Source of the DNA: Triglochin maritima
Taxonomy: Eukaryota > Streptophyta > Magnoliopsida > Alismatales > Juncaginaceae
Reading direction: 5' to 3'
Assembly (NCBI GenBank): GCA_963682175.1
Contig: OY821782.1
Span: 30,649,741 to 30,713,740, forward strand
Length of the DNA: 64,000 nt
In this document: one piece after another, positions 1 through 10,696 of the stretch
Numbering within the stretch: the first letter of the stretch is position 1
Layout: each line of letters starts with the position of its first letter
Notes under the pieces: generated by a model
Told to the model about the DNA's origin: nothing
The model's input: only the letters and a program-made list of their open reading frames with translations
Database searches by the model: none
Program-made: the position numbers and the translations under genes

Positions 1-1312
1 AATCTATCAATAGATCCATCCACCTTCCTCTTAGTCTTGAGGATCCACTTGGCCCCAATGGCCTTTCGGTTCGGCGGTAAGTCGACCAAGTCCCAGACTC
101 GATTAACTTTCATCGACTCCAACTCTTCCTTTATAGCTTCTAACCACTCTTTAGCATTTGGACCTTCCAAAGCCTCTTTCAAGGTATCCGGTTCTTGCTC
201 ATCGATTATTGTCATCCCGGATGATTCATAATCAATTTCTTCTTGAGCTATCTTGAGGGCCTCTTCCTCTAAGCGAAACCGCCTACGAGGAATGAGCTTG
301 CGTTTGCTTCGACGCAGATGGATATCTGATGGCTCATCCTCCGTGAGAACTATCGGATCCTCAGCATTGCTGCTCCCACTAGGATCGACTGGTGGAACCT
401 CATGTTCAACTTCCAGATCATGATCCCGTGGAGTGGCAATGTCCTCATCTTGTTGTTCAAAGAAGTCCACTGACTCTTTGATAGCTCCAGCAAGGGTTGG
501 AAAATCATTTTCCAAGAATGTGGCATCCCTAGACTCCAGTTCCGTCCTTCTTTCATTCTCGTCTACCCAGATAAAAACATAACCTTTGGAGAAATCACTG
601 TATTTTACAAAGATACACTTTTTCCCTCTAGGTCCTAGTTTTCCATATCGGTGACTAGTAGAATGAATGTATGCCGCGCATCTCCAAGGACGCAGCAGAC
701 TAAAATCAGGCTTCCGTCCTGTCCATAACTCATATGAAGTTGAGGGAACCGATTTTGTTGGAACTCTATTGAGGATATAGGCAGCAGTCATTAGAGCATC
801 TCCCCGAAACGAAATTGGTAAGCTCGTATGCGCCATCATGGATCTAACCATGTCTAGCAACGTTCTATTCCTTCTCTCGGCAACACCATTTTGCTGAGGA
901 GTATAAGGCATAGTGAGTTGTCTAGATATCCCCTTTTCATCACATAACTCCTTGAACATTATGGAGAGATACTCACCACCTCTATCCGTTCTAAGAGTTT
1001 TTATCTTATTATCCAACTGATTCTCAACTAAGCTCATGAATTTCTTAAAACATTCTAGAGCTTCTGACTTGTGAGAAATAAGATAAATATGACTATATCT
1101 CATGAAGTCATCAATGAATGTGATGAAGTAACTTTGTCCATGTCTAGTACGCACATTCAAAGGTCCACAAATATCTGAGTGAATTAGTTCTAAAGGAGAA
1201 GTAGCCATAATGGCTTTTCCGAACGGTTTTCTAGTTGCCTTTCCAGCTAGACAAGATTCACAGGTTGGCAATTCAAATTTGGAGCATTCTCCCAATACCC
1301 CCTCCTTTGCAA
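1..1312 (-). pseudogene. Copia-1 integrase and start of reverse transcriptase
   Basis: From about 1312 to base 1 the minus strand is open without a stop. It holds the end of the integrase zinc finger (CESCLAGK), the rve core with its acidic residues ([43 protein letters not shown]), a linker ending in LRRSKRK, and the first part of the copia RT domain ([16 protein letters not shown]-like WILKTKRK). The catalytic RT motif lies outside the window. This part is intact, so inactivation of the copy rests on the two lesions upstream. Confidence 0.9.
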
Positions 1313-2166
1313 ACCTGAACACCAATGTGACCTAGTCTAGCATGCCACATAACTGAATCTTTATTCAAGGAACTTTGGCTCATAAAGGCTCTAGTATTAC
1401 GATTGAAATCATAAATTACGTCCAACACAAGAAAACCGTCTGAAAGAAAGGCACGTCCATAACAAATGTTAGCAAGGTATAAACCCATATCATTGTTCTC
1501 AAAAACAACTTTAAAACCATGTCTCATCAAGACAACAACAGAAATAATATTTCGCCGTATAGCTGGTGCATACAACACGTCGTGAAGTAATAGGATCCGG
1601 CCACTTCGCAAAGCCACTTTGCATGTGCCAACTCCAAGAACTTCAATGCTAGTGTTGTTTGCCATGTTTATTCGCCTCCCACTTGGAACACGGCGATATT
1701 CCACGAAGGCAGAGCGATCCTTTGTTATGTGGTCCGTGGCACCTGAATCCACAATCCACACAGGAGAGTGATCAGTGAGCAACACAGAACTAGTCACGTT
1801 ACAATTCGAGGGATTACACACAGTAATTACCTTTTGCTCAGTGCACTCACGAGCAAAATGTCCAGTCTTTCGGCAGTTAAAACAAGTCACATTAGACTTA
1901 TCTTTCCCACCTCTGGATCCTCGAGGTCGTTTCTTTCCAGCTTTGTTTTCTATTTTTCTTGCATTTGCACCCTTCTTGCCTTTAAAACCCTGAGCTCTAT
2001 CTCTTTTGCGCTTAAAACCTGCACTCCTCCGAGGAGCGCTAGCTTTAGCAGCAAACACTTCAGTTAGAGGGGCTTCCGCAAGCATGCGGTCCTCCTCCAG
2101 CTCTAGGTGTTTTGTGGCCTGGTCAAATGTCCTGATGTCATCAGCATGGGTCAGATGGACCTTCAT
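1273..2166 (-). pseudogene. Copia-1 Gag C-terminus, protease and GAG-pre-integrase
   Basis: Continues the Gag frame after the stop. In order: a basic region, a CCHC zinc knuckle (CFNCRKTGHFAREC), the aspartic protease active site (WIVDSGATDHI) and the GAG-pre-integrase domain with WHARLGHIG. The first Met is only the first ATG after the stop, not a true start. The frame is lost just after LGHIGVQ, near 1300-1315, where the pre-integrase continues in another frame with [14 protein letters not shown] small indel therefore separates this part from integrase. Confidence 0.88.
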
Positions 2167-2181
2167 ATGCTCCCAACTCTT

Positions 2182-2676
2182 CTAAGGCAATGATCTGATG
2201 AGAGCAGACACTTGCTCCTCATCAGTCTTAGCACGACTGGCAGCACTCAGCTCGCTAATCATGTTTGACATTGCGGTAATATGTTGCCTCATTGTGTGAC
2301 CTTGGCGCATTTTATACCCATCAAACATAAGCCCAAGCTGACGGGCCCTTGTGACAGAGGTCACTCCGTACTGAAACTTCACAGCTTCCCACAAGGCCTT
2401 TGCAGTTCGAAACTTTTCGAACCGCAGTAACAGATTGTCCCTCATTGAACTTAGAATTGTGATTCGAGCAATTCGGTCTTTCTTTTTCCATGCATTATAA
2501 ACATCCAAGTTTCTGCGATGTTGCGCAGTATTCCCCTCCTCGGGGGGAGACATAGATTGGTTTATGTTTTCTAACATGCCCTGATCCTCTAAGAGATACT
2601 CAATTTTACGATGCCACAGATCGTAATTTCTTTCATTGAGTTTATCTCCTCGAGTCAGATCAGCGACGATGCTTTT
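2182..2676 (-). pseudogene. gag: Copia-1 gag, N-terminal part
   Basis: Encodes the copia Gag (UBN2/Retrotran_gag type) N-terminal domain that packages element RNA. I start at the ATG giving MAASKSIVADL, the usual style of copia Gag starts, rather than the upstream in-frame Met. Family-like stretches include KLNERNYDLWHRKIEYLL, ALWEAVKFQYG and SALIRSLP. The frame ends at a TAG at 2182-2184, and the same frame continues without any shift into the zinc-knuckle part at 2166 and below. Related elements usually have a Glu at this position, so a single base change from GAG to TAG is the simplest explanation. I see no read-through signal. Confidence 0.85.
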
Positions 2677-3512
2677 GGAAGCAGCCATAAAGAATCTAGG
2701 ACAATCAAAATACATAGCGATACATGAGTTCTATCATAAAATATAATGAGCTACAATAATCATAAAGAATAAAGTGACTTAATAGCTATAGCATTCAGAC
2801 CAAAAGAAAACATAAAGCATTCGATCAAATCCTCATGCAATAGTTAATAAAGCCATTTTACTAATCTAGATATTGAGCTCCATCATGATTTAATGACCCA
2901 AAAAAAACGTTTCAAATCATGGTAAATCAGCAAATAAAAACAATTTACCGCCGGTTGCAAGGTGGTTTACACAAAACACTTCAACCTTGCAACTCCCACT
3001 AGGCATGCGAGTTCCCAAAAAATGGTTTTCAAAAAAACAATCAACATCACACAGATATGATTACTACATTACTTCCATATCGAGCTAATGATCCCCATTA
3101 GTGATTTAGCCTCGTCGACGGGAACCTGCATGAGTCTTATAGCAATAATATCGCAATAATAAAAATAAAGGAGCCCCTCGTCTCCTTAGGGCAATAAACA
3201 GTCCACAGTCCATAATTATTACAGTCCATAAATATTACAGTCCATTGCGATAACTATTGCAAATGGAAATAAATGAATGAAATTACGCTCATCTCTCAAT
3301 AAGGCAGTAAATAAAATCAGCAATCATTCATTCCACATAGCCACAATCCGACGTATGAAAAAAAATACCATAAAGTGTGCACCCCATTCAAACAATAAGT
3401 AATGCATAAGGAAACAATGCATGAATGGGGCACGAAAATAGGCAAAAAAACGTGTTAGGTAATGACAACCAATCTCCACAATAATCATTCTCAAAACAGA
3501 ATTTTTTTCTTC

Positions 3513-3960
3513 TTTCCATAATCAATATAATCATGCAATCAATAATAATTATGCTACTTCTAATGGAAAGGAAAAATTCGAAATTATATGGTGGAGAAAA
3601 ACACATTTTTTGCATCAAAGGAAAGCATCCAAACATATTTTCAAGGCAATAAAATTCCAGCCCATAATATCTTTCCAAAAATTTCAGAATTAGCCAATCT
3701 TTCCATAATCAATATAGGCATGCAATCAATAATAATTATGCTACTTCTAATGGAAAGAAAAATTCGAAATTCTTTGGTGGAGAGCAACACATATTTTTGC
3801 ATCAAAGGAAAGCATCCAAACATATTTTTAAGGCAATAAAATTCCAGCCCATAATATCTTTCCAAAAATTTCAGAATTAGTCAATCTTTCCATAATCAAT
3901 ATAAGCATGCAATCAACAATAATTATGCTACTTGTAATGGAAAGAAAAATTTGAAATTCT
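3513..3960. repeat. Tandem repeat, about 186-bp unit, 2.4 copies
   Basis: Units begin at 3513, 3700 and 3885, each opening with TCTTTCCATAATCAATATA, so the periods are 187 and 185 bp. Copies 1 and 2 are complete; the third breaks off near 3960. It lies in the Copia-1 leader. Confidence 0.85.
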
Positions 3961-3997
3961 TTGGTGGATGACATCACATATATGCACATTTGATGAA

Positions 3998-4205
3998 AAG
4001 GAAATATTTCAAATGAAAAGCATGCAATCATCCCAAAAGAAATCCGAAATATCCTTAATGAGATTAACATATATGTGCATTCAATCATAAAGGAAATATT
4101 TCAAATGAAATGCATGCAATTATTCCAAAAGAAATCCGAAATATCCTTAATGATATTAACATATATGTGCATTCAATCATAAAGGAAATATTTCAAATGA
4201 AATGA
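3998..4205. repeat. Tandem repeat, about 91-bp unit, 2.3 copies
   Basis: Units begin near 3998, 4089 and 4181 with AAAGGAAATATTTCAAATGA. It follows the 186-bp repeat in the same leader but is a different sequence. Confidence 0.8.
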
Positions 4206-4940
4206 ATGCTCTCATTCCCAAAAAAACGAAATATACAATATGGTAACTCAATATTCATGTATACATGCTCAAAGATTAGAATAAATAATATCTAACCCTA
4301 ATTCGTAAAAATCAGGAAAAATAGACATCTTATTTCATGTATACATGTGCATGATTTAGAAGAATCAACATGGAAAATAACTTCTGATTTTATCTAATAC
4401 ATGCACAAAGAATAGAGGTAACAGCACAGAAAAAAACAGAATTCTGGTCACATCTATGTATGTGCAATGATAGGAGAGCAACATATCATATTGGCTCGAA
4501 ATAAAATCAGGAAAAATCCATATTAAACCATGAACATATGTGCAAGAATGGAGGAGCAAAATCTAACCCTAGATGCATGCTCTAATGAACCATAACATGC
4601 GCAACATGTAGAAACTAGTCTAAACCCTAATTGCATGTTAGAAAGAAATCAGCAAACATGCACCACTTATATCTCTAAATGAATGATCATATTATTTCAT
4701 TTAAAGATCAAAAACCTCTGAGTTTTCATTTCCAGAATATGAAAACGAATTTGAAAGGAAAAAAAATCATGAACAATCAACATATATAACATGTGCATCA
4801 TGTAAATAAGCAATGCTGATTTTCTGTTTTCTTTCTTTCTCCAAAAACATAACCACCGAATATTTTGCTTTTGTCTCAAATCAGATTATCATAAAACAAA
4901 AATTCGTCAAGCATGGTGAGGATTCGAAGGTAACCAAGAT

Positions 4941-4953
4941 GGCTCTGGTACCA
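4941..4953 (-). other. Copia-1 primer-binding site (initiator Met tRNA type)
   Basis: Minus-strand TGGTACCAGAGCC lies two bases inside the LTR end. It differs by one base from the common plant copia primer site TGGTATCAGAGCC, which pairs with the 3' end of initiator methionine tRNA. Confidence 0.8.
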
Positions 4954-4954
4954 A

Positions 4955-5368
4955 TGTAAGCAAATAACGATTCTACAAGTTCAGGAGTACCTTTCTTGGA
5001 GAGAACCTGTGGTAGCGGAAGGAAGATCGGAGATCACCTTACGGAATCCTTCTCACCGGTCGGTCTCCTACTCTCTTGGAGAAGAAGCACGTGTCCACAA
5101 CCCAAGAGTCTACGGATTAGCTTGGTGGATGTGGAGGGATGAATGAGAGAGAGAGGGAGAGGTGGAGGCTAGGGTTTGCACACAAGAATTAGTCCATCCA
5201 ATGGGAGGCTCCCCTCCTTATATAGATGGCCCCACCCAAAACCCTAATGTGCACCACCGACCGCTGATTTTGGGACTCCTCCGCTCTTCATTTCCTAGGC
5301 TTTTTCTAATCATTTTTAGTAGTTAATTACTTAATTTTAGTTAATTAATCATCATCATGACTTTCACA
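4955..5368 (-). repeat. Copia-1 5' LTR
   Basis: On the minus strand the segment would begin TGTGAAAG and end GCTTACA, directly followed by the primer-binding site. A TATA box (CTATATAAG, minus strand, 5218-5226) lies inside, so transcription would start around 5190. The inner end is fixed by the primer site. The outer end at 5368 is my choice of the nearest TG that fits and could be wrong by tens of bases, because the partner LTR is not visible. Confidence 0.6.
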
Positions 5369-5414
5369 TTTATGAAAATAATTCAATTTTCGTTTACATA
5401 TTTAGTAATTTCCA

Positions 5415-6116
5415 TGGCTTTATTTTTTGATTCTGAAGATAATGATAACTCACCGCCTCCCCCTCATGTTAATCCACCTATACCTACGGGCACATCTCCA
5501 GTATGGAATGATTTTGATGAATGACGAACTTCTGAGGGTAAACCAATTGCTATATGTAAACATTGTGGTAAAGTATATTCGGCTAAGTCTAGTGCAGGAA
5601 ATGGTCGTTTAGGTAGACATATACTTGTGTGTAAAGTTAGAAATAATCCTGAATTGGTAGTAGCTTCACATCAATCAGTTTTAGACATAGCTAGTGGAAC
5701 TTTAAATTTTAGAAAATATTGTCCAAATAAAGGTAGAGAGATAATTTTTGATTTCAAAATTAGAGATGAACTACCATTTAGCATATGTGAATCTAAAGGC
5801 CTTAGGGAAGCAATATATTCTCTACCATAATCCGCAATTTAAACAATTTTCTAGAAGAACACTTATAAAAATTGCATTTGATAAATTCGGTAAAAAAAGA
5901 GAAATCGTGATTAATTATTTTTCATCAATGAACAATAAAATAGCATTGACTAGTGATATGTGGATCGATCCAAATAATTATCTTTAGTGTTACATAACTG
6001 CTCATTATCTAGATGCTTCATGATTTTTAAATAAAAATATCATTTCTTTTTTACCTATTTTGCATCGACACACTACCAAGGTTATATTTGATCACATTAA
6101 TTAAAGATGTCTTCGT
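5415..6116 (+). pseudogene. hAT-superfamily transposase relic (zf-BED type)
   Basis: Decayed fragment of a hAT transposase, a nuclear DNA-binding enzyme that cuts and pastes DNA. Visible in pieces: a BED-type zinc finger around 5545-5635 (ICKHCGKVYSAKS then GRLGRHILVC, giving C-x2-C and H-x-C pairs), and later KIALTSDMWIDPNN, which matches the conserved part at the start of the hAT catalytic region. Stops occur after the finger, at 5828 and 5986, and the frame shifts. The C-terminal dimerisation domain is missing because the sequence is cut at 6116 by the next element. No terminal inverted repeats were found. Confidence 0.75.
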
Positions 6117-7186
6117 TGTAACATCCCCGTCCTCACAGGGTCACAACCAGAAATATAAAAATGCAAAAGGGAATATTACTGAATAAAGTCACAATAAGTC
6201 GGATCTCCAAAACAAAAATATAGAGTTTGCAACAGAGTTTGATACAATTGCGGAAGATCAAAATACAACATTAAGTAAGTGGAACATAAAACACTGGATC
6301 CAGTCCCATGTGTACATCCTCAAGCTCCCACCAGTCCAGCTCGCCAGAACCTAAATGCCCGATCCTGCAGGATTCCGAAAATAATGCATGATTTTTCAAT
6401 AAAGAAAACTCAATATGCCACGGGAGCAACAACACAACAGTAAGTGAAAACACAAACATAGGGTGCTCTAACTGGGTCATAGTCTGTGACTCTCACTTCT
6501 CAGTGCTACGTCTGGCAATTGTCCTCCACCAGGACTCCAACTCGCACCACGGTCTTGCGTTCAATGCGTGCATCCTACCAAAGCAACACGGTCCCCGCCA
6601 CGGGTGCTACCAAATCTACGTTGGCCCCAAGGGACAAGAGCTGGTCAAGTGGAAGCTCCGTAGAGCCTCACCTAAGGGTCATTTACTCACAAGTGCAAGA
6701 TAACTCCAACCGAAACTCTAACACCTGAAGGTCCTACACGAGCATGCACCCACCTCCAATGGCCATGCCACCTTGCCATGCAGCAAGCACCGACGCCGAC
6801 CTCATCGCGTCCCAAACCCATCCATGTCCATTTACCGGACCGCCCACGTGGCACACGGTATCGACGCGCACACACTCTTCCACTTGGCAGTTTCTGGGTA
6901 GGTGCAACCGTTGCACCTACCATCACCTCCCGGCTCAGTCACGAAGCGAGGACACGGGTTTCCGAGGGAACCATACTGGCACGTGGTCTACTCACCACTG
7001 ATAACATGAATCATGCTAAAAGAATAAAACTACAACTAATATCCGTATAAAGGTGCATGTTGGGTAGTGTATCAAGGAACATACTACAAGTTCACTAAGG
7101 ACATGAATGCAATTAATTAAACTTCTAAATATACCAGTATATACTTCTACCTACAAGAGAAAGGTTGCAGCAAATTTACTTAGTCA
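6117..7186 (+). repeat. Probable solo LTR (relative of the LTR at 60572)
   Basis: Begins TGTAACATCC, like the solo LTR at 60572, and shares with it a block near the middle (6885-6965 against 61610-61697, including GCGAGGACACGGGTTT). A direct repeat TTCGT flanks it (6112-6116 and 7187-7191), the right size for an LTR target-site duplication. A TATA-like CCGTATAAAGG lies about 140 bp before the end, close to the spacing in the 60572 LTR. The right end (TTAGTCA) does not resemble that relative's end, so the right boundary is less certain. Unlike the relative it has no CGGTCGACCG array. Confidence 0.5.
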
Positions 7187-7519
7187 TTCGTTATGTTATG
7201 ATCTTCATGAGAGTCTATTAGTATGACTAAACATGTGACATGTTGAAGTCAACATTAAATACGAAGATAAGTACCTTGTGACTATTCATACTTATACATG
7301 ATACTACCTCATTAGACTAGTCCACGTGACAGTTAATTCATGAAGTCCACTAAAGGAAGTGTTGCTCAAAACACCATGTAACATGGTGCATGTGCAAGTG
7401 GACATAATATGGTAATTAATGAAGTGCAGCAACAGTCAAGGAAAATGATTTATGACCACTCTCGAGGACGCTCTTTTGTGACGCTGCTTACCTGGACAAG
7501 TCCAGCTCATCAGTAGATT

Positions 7520-7861
7520 TTGGGATTTTTTATTTTCGTTTTTCTTGGCTCTCTGCCCAAGAAACTCCCATTTAAAGCTTCTCAAATCATACCTTTTGCC
7601 TATCTATCCCATCTGCGAACGTTTCATCTTCCTATAGCCCTCTATCCTATGATAGTCCACAGAATGACAACATTTTGTCTTCCTTTCTCTTTCGTGTCTT
7701 CTTTCTTCCTTTTGATCGTATGTTTCTCTCCACTCTCAACTGCAATGGAAATTGTATCTATGTCTTCCCAAGAAGACATGTCGTTAAACGTTCCTCAGGA
7801 GAAGATATTTTTTAATTCTTTCGAAGAAGTAAACTCGCGAGGGTGTCTCCAGGAATCGTAG
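7520..7861 (+). CDS. Small open reading frame with a possible signal peptide, unknown
   Basis: 113 codons, unrecognised. A later in-frame Met gives a start (MTTFCLPFSFVSS) followed by a strongly hydrophobic run (FFLLIVCFSPLSTA), which looks like a secretion signal, then a short acidic tail with one Cys. A TTTAAA box lies within the 5' part of the frame. There is no clear homology, splice support or codon evidence. It may be chance in pyrimidine-rich DNA. Confidence 0.2.
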   Translation: MGFFIFVFLGSLPKKLPFKASQIIPFAYLSHLRTFHLPIALYPMIVHRMTTFCLPFSFVSSFFLLIVCFSPLSTAMEIVSMSSQEDMSLNVPQEKIFFNSFEEVNSRGCLQES

Positions 7862-8163
7862 TTGTTGTAGATGGTGATGGATGTGGGAGGAAACAGAGAA
7901 GTATAGCAGGGCAGTGGTGAGCTCAGAGATGGTGAGGGGATCGAGGGGATTTTGGGGAGTGGTGTGGATGTGGGAGGTTTGGACACAAGTTTGAAAAAAC
8001 ACACTCGTGGTGCTCCATTTTATGGAGATGGAGAAACCAGCTGCTCAATAATTCCAGGGGAATTACAAGATGCTGGAATGTGTTGACTGGTGTCGTCCCG
8101 AGTTTGGAAGAAACGCTGATAAAGGATTGGACACGCTTGGAATAACTAATCCAACCTCTTTAG

Positions 8164-8208
<45 letters not shown>
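8164..8208. repeat. (TA)n microsatellite
   Basis: An uninterrupted run of about 22 TA units. Confidence 0.95.
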
Positions 8209-8209
<1 letters not shown>

Positions 8210-8924
8210 CTCGATCTTTGTTTACACAATATAGAGACAATCTGTCATTGGTGTGATTTCCAGGTGAACTTTCTTTATATAATATCTTTTTATATATTCG
8301 AATCATTGTACTAATTCTCTTCTGGAAAATGTTCGAACTGCAATGAGAAAAATAGTTGACTTTTCTCTAGTCATTTATTTTAAAATTAATCATTCAAATA
8401 TTTCACAGGTGTTTAATCTCTTTAGGAGTTCCTTTCATATCATTTTTCGAGATGATATGCACATTCTCTTTGTTTGTTCATATAGTGATCTTTTCATAAA
8501 TTTTATCACATGTCTTCATTATAATTTGTCTTTGGAAATTTAAGCCTTTAGGGACTCTCATATAAATATCAATATCAAGTGACTTATGCAGATTTTGTAG
8601 GATTTTGTGTCCTTATGTATATGTATATTTTAAAAAAATCAATACAAGCATACATGATCGATTTCATATTTTCAGCAATTTCTATGTACAAAGCCTTGTG
8701 TTTATTCTAATATCATGCAAACCTACATATATTAAAATAAACAAATAAGAGAGGATCATACCCAAAGGTTCGCTAAAACCTTTTCGAAGATCCAGAGTTC
8801 TGTTGCCCGTCGAATCGCCCGACGATTCACCTCTAAGTGTTCACCAAACTCTAAACAAGATTAGAGAGAAATGAGCTAGTCAATTCAATCTCTAAATCAA
8901 GCTTAGAATCAAGCTAATAAGTTT

Positions 8925-9190
8925 GGTCAGACCGCCATCCAAATGGTCAACCGAATATTCACAAGAAAATTTCCCTGGAAAATTTTGGCCAATCGTGTCC
9001 TTGTACCGGTTGACCGTTATATCACCAAGAATACTCCTGGATATTTTCGGTCGACCGTGTACTCAAGCCCGGTTGACCGATCCAATTATCACAACACATA
9101 CTGATAATTCCGGTCGAGCCATGCTTTCCGATCCTTGTCCGGTCGACCGTCCCTAAGGACCCGGTCGACCGAACTTAAAATGGTCTACCG
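8925..9190. repeat. Palindrome array A (U3 of X-prime)
   Basis: About ten copies of a degenerate CGGTCGACCG palindrome. Start positions of the GG step include 8925/8945, 8986/9008, 9049/9071, and 9141/9163/9182, so partners are 19-22 bp apart. Variants such as GGTTGACC and GGTCAACC are mixed in. Confidence 0.85.
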
Positions 9191-10358
9191 TTTTTGAAGG
9201 GAATGTGTTCTAAAAGTTTTACTTTTAAATGTCAATTATTATGAATTGAATAAGAAATCGTTTTGTTCCTTGTTTATGTTATTCGTCTTTAGAAGTGTTA
9301 AGGAAGAGGCTCTTGGTCCTTAACCGTAGAGCTCTAAAAGATATTGGTTTACATAAAACAAAAGATATTCGCAATCATGGTAATTAACATGGGACATTAA
9401 TTACCGAGTTAAGATTGTCGTGTTGGTCATAGATCATTGTAGCTCTACAAGTGAGTGACAACACGGGTACACAAAAGAGGAAGATATTACTTTTGTATAC
9501 TGAATAGACCTAACAAGTAAAATATTATAGCAATGTGTTTTTGTGTCATTAATATTTTACTGTGTCTTTGGTACTTTGATATGAGACTTATATCTGATCG
9601 CTTAAGGAGTTCTTAATTAGACTAGTGTCTTAAGCTATCGATGAGTGTAGTGTAAAGGTATTAGTTGGTTAAGTATAACTTTCGTTGGAGAAGATAGTCA
9701 GTCAAAAGATTATCATTGCCCCTCTTAATTGAGTGATGATATTAGTGGGCCCCTTGATAAAGCAAAGTTATAATGTGCACAATGTGATTTGAGTTAAGTC
9801 ACATATTTATAACTAGCTTAAAGAGATCAAGAAATGAATACTAATTCAAAGATGACACAATACTACTTTGTGTGTATTCATAATATCATGAGGCAAGGGA
9901 CGGACACAAGTGATGCACTCCATCACTAATTGGATCGGGTTTTGGTTCAAGTGGAATTAAGACATCTAACTAATTGGGAGCTATAATGTGTAGCTAGATA
10001 CCGCTTATAGCTTGTGATATTAAGCTCTTAATATCACTGCCAACTTAGTTTAGATCCTCCCATAGGTCACACCACAAAACTTTGTAACAAGAAATGGGGA
10101 TTTTGAGTTCATAAGATGTGTCGGGTTTCATGTAGAAAATATGACACATGGGGTGAACAAACAAAATCAAAATTATGTTGTGATTAATAACATAATCAGA
10201 ATCTAAATTAAATTCATATGTGATGTAAATATTATGGGGTGTAATGATTGATCATTGCATAGGATAATATGTTACATAAGTTGTGAATTTACTACTAATC
10301 CCGAAATGTCAAATTTTGTAGGGGTTAAACCGAAATTTGACAAGTTCCGAACGTGCAC

Positions 10359-10556
10359 GGTCGACCGGACACGTCTCGACTGATAACAGGGAATTTTCGT
10401 CTGTTCGGAACGGTCGACCGAATCTATCGGTCGGTCGACCGAACATTGCGATAAATTTTTTATTGTTACGAGCGGTCGACCGAATGTTGAACGGTCGACC
10501 GAAACATGGTTCGAGCGGTCGACCGAACCTCCAAACGGTCGACCGGTCCAGACGGT
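10359..10556. repeat. Palindrome array B (U3 of X1)
   Basis: About eight CGGTCGACCG palindromes between 10359 and 10556, several perfect and flanked by A on the right (GACCGAA). Same array as G at 47252-47485 in opposite orientation. Confidence 0.9.
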
Positions 10557-10696
10557 TTTCTGCAGAATTAATTTAAGAATTAATTAGATCATGCATGGAA
10601 TTGGTCCATAATTGATTTAATTCGTGGCTAAGATTATTTATTATTAAATAATGGATGGTTAGATGGAAGTTTGCATGAAATCATGGGCAAGAGGTT

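Larger units (their letters stand above)
2716..4940 (-). other. Copia-1 untranslated leader
   Basis: 2.2 kb of AT-rich DNA between the primer-binding site and gag. No frame resembles a protein; the short open frames repeat because the DNA itself is tandemly repeated (see 3513-3960 and 3998-4205). A leader this long is unusual for a copia element, and the repeats account for part of it. Confidence 0.7.
1..5368 (-). mobile_element. Copia-1: Ty1/copia LTR retrotransposon, 5' part (3' end outside window)
   Basis: Read on the minus strand this is LTR (4955-5368), primer-binding site, a long 2.2-kb leader, gag, protease, integrase and the start of reverse transcriptase, running off the window at base 1. 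The order protease-integrase-RT is the copia order. The 3' LTR is not in the window, so age and target-site duplication cannot be judged. The gag-pol frame has one stop codon and one frameshift, so this copy cannot make the full polyprotein. Confidence 0.93.
7192..8590. other. Unassigned AT-rich region
   Basis: No recognised gene or element. It contains one 113-codon open frame (see 7520-7861) and a TA microsatellite (8164-8208). After removal of the nested LTRs, its right side would have continued directly into 20934. Confidence 0.5.

Noticed and set aside
3388..4559. Repeated open frames beginning MERYYGLEFYC on the minus strand
   Set aside because: They repeat because the DNA is a 186-bp tandem repeat; no start context or domain, and the site is an untranslated leader.
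6486..7050. Several overlapping open frames on both strands in the LTR at 6117
   Set aside because: GC-rich stretch with few stops on either strand; no domain, and the region is homologous to the non-coding LTR at 60572.
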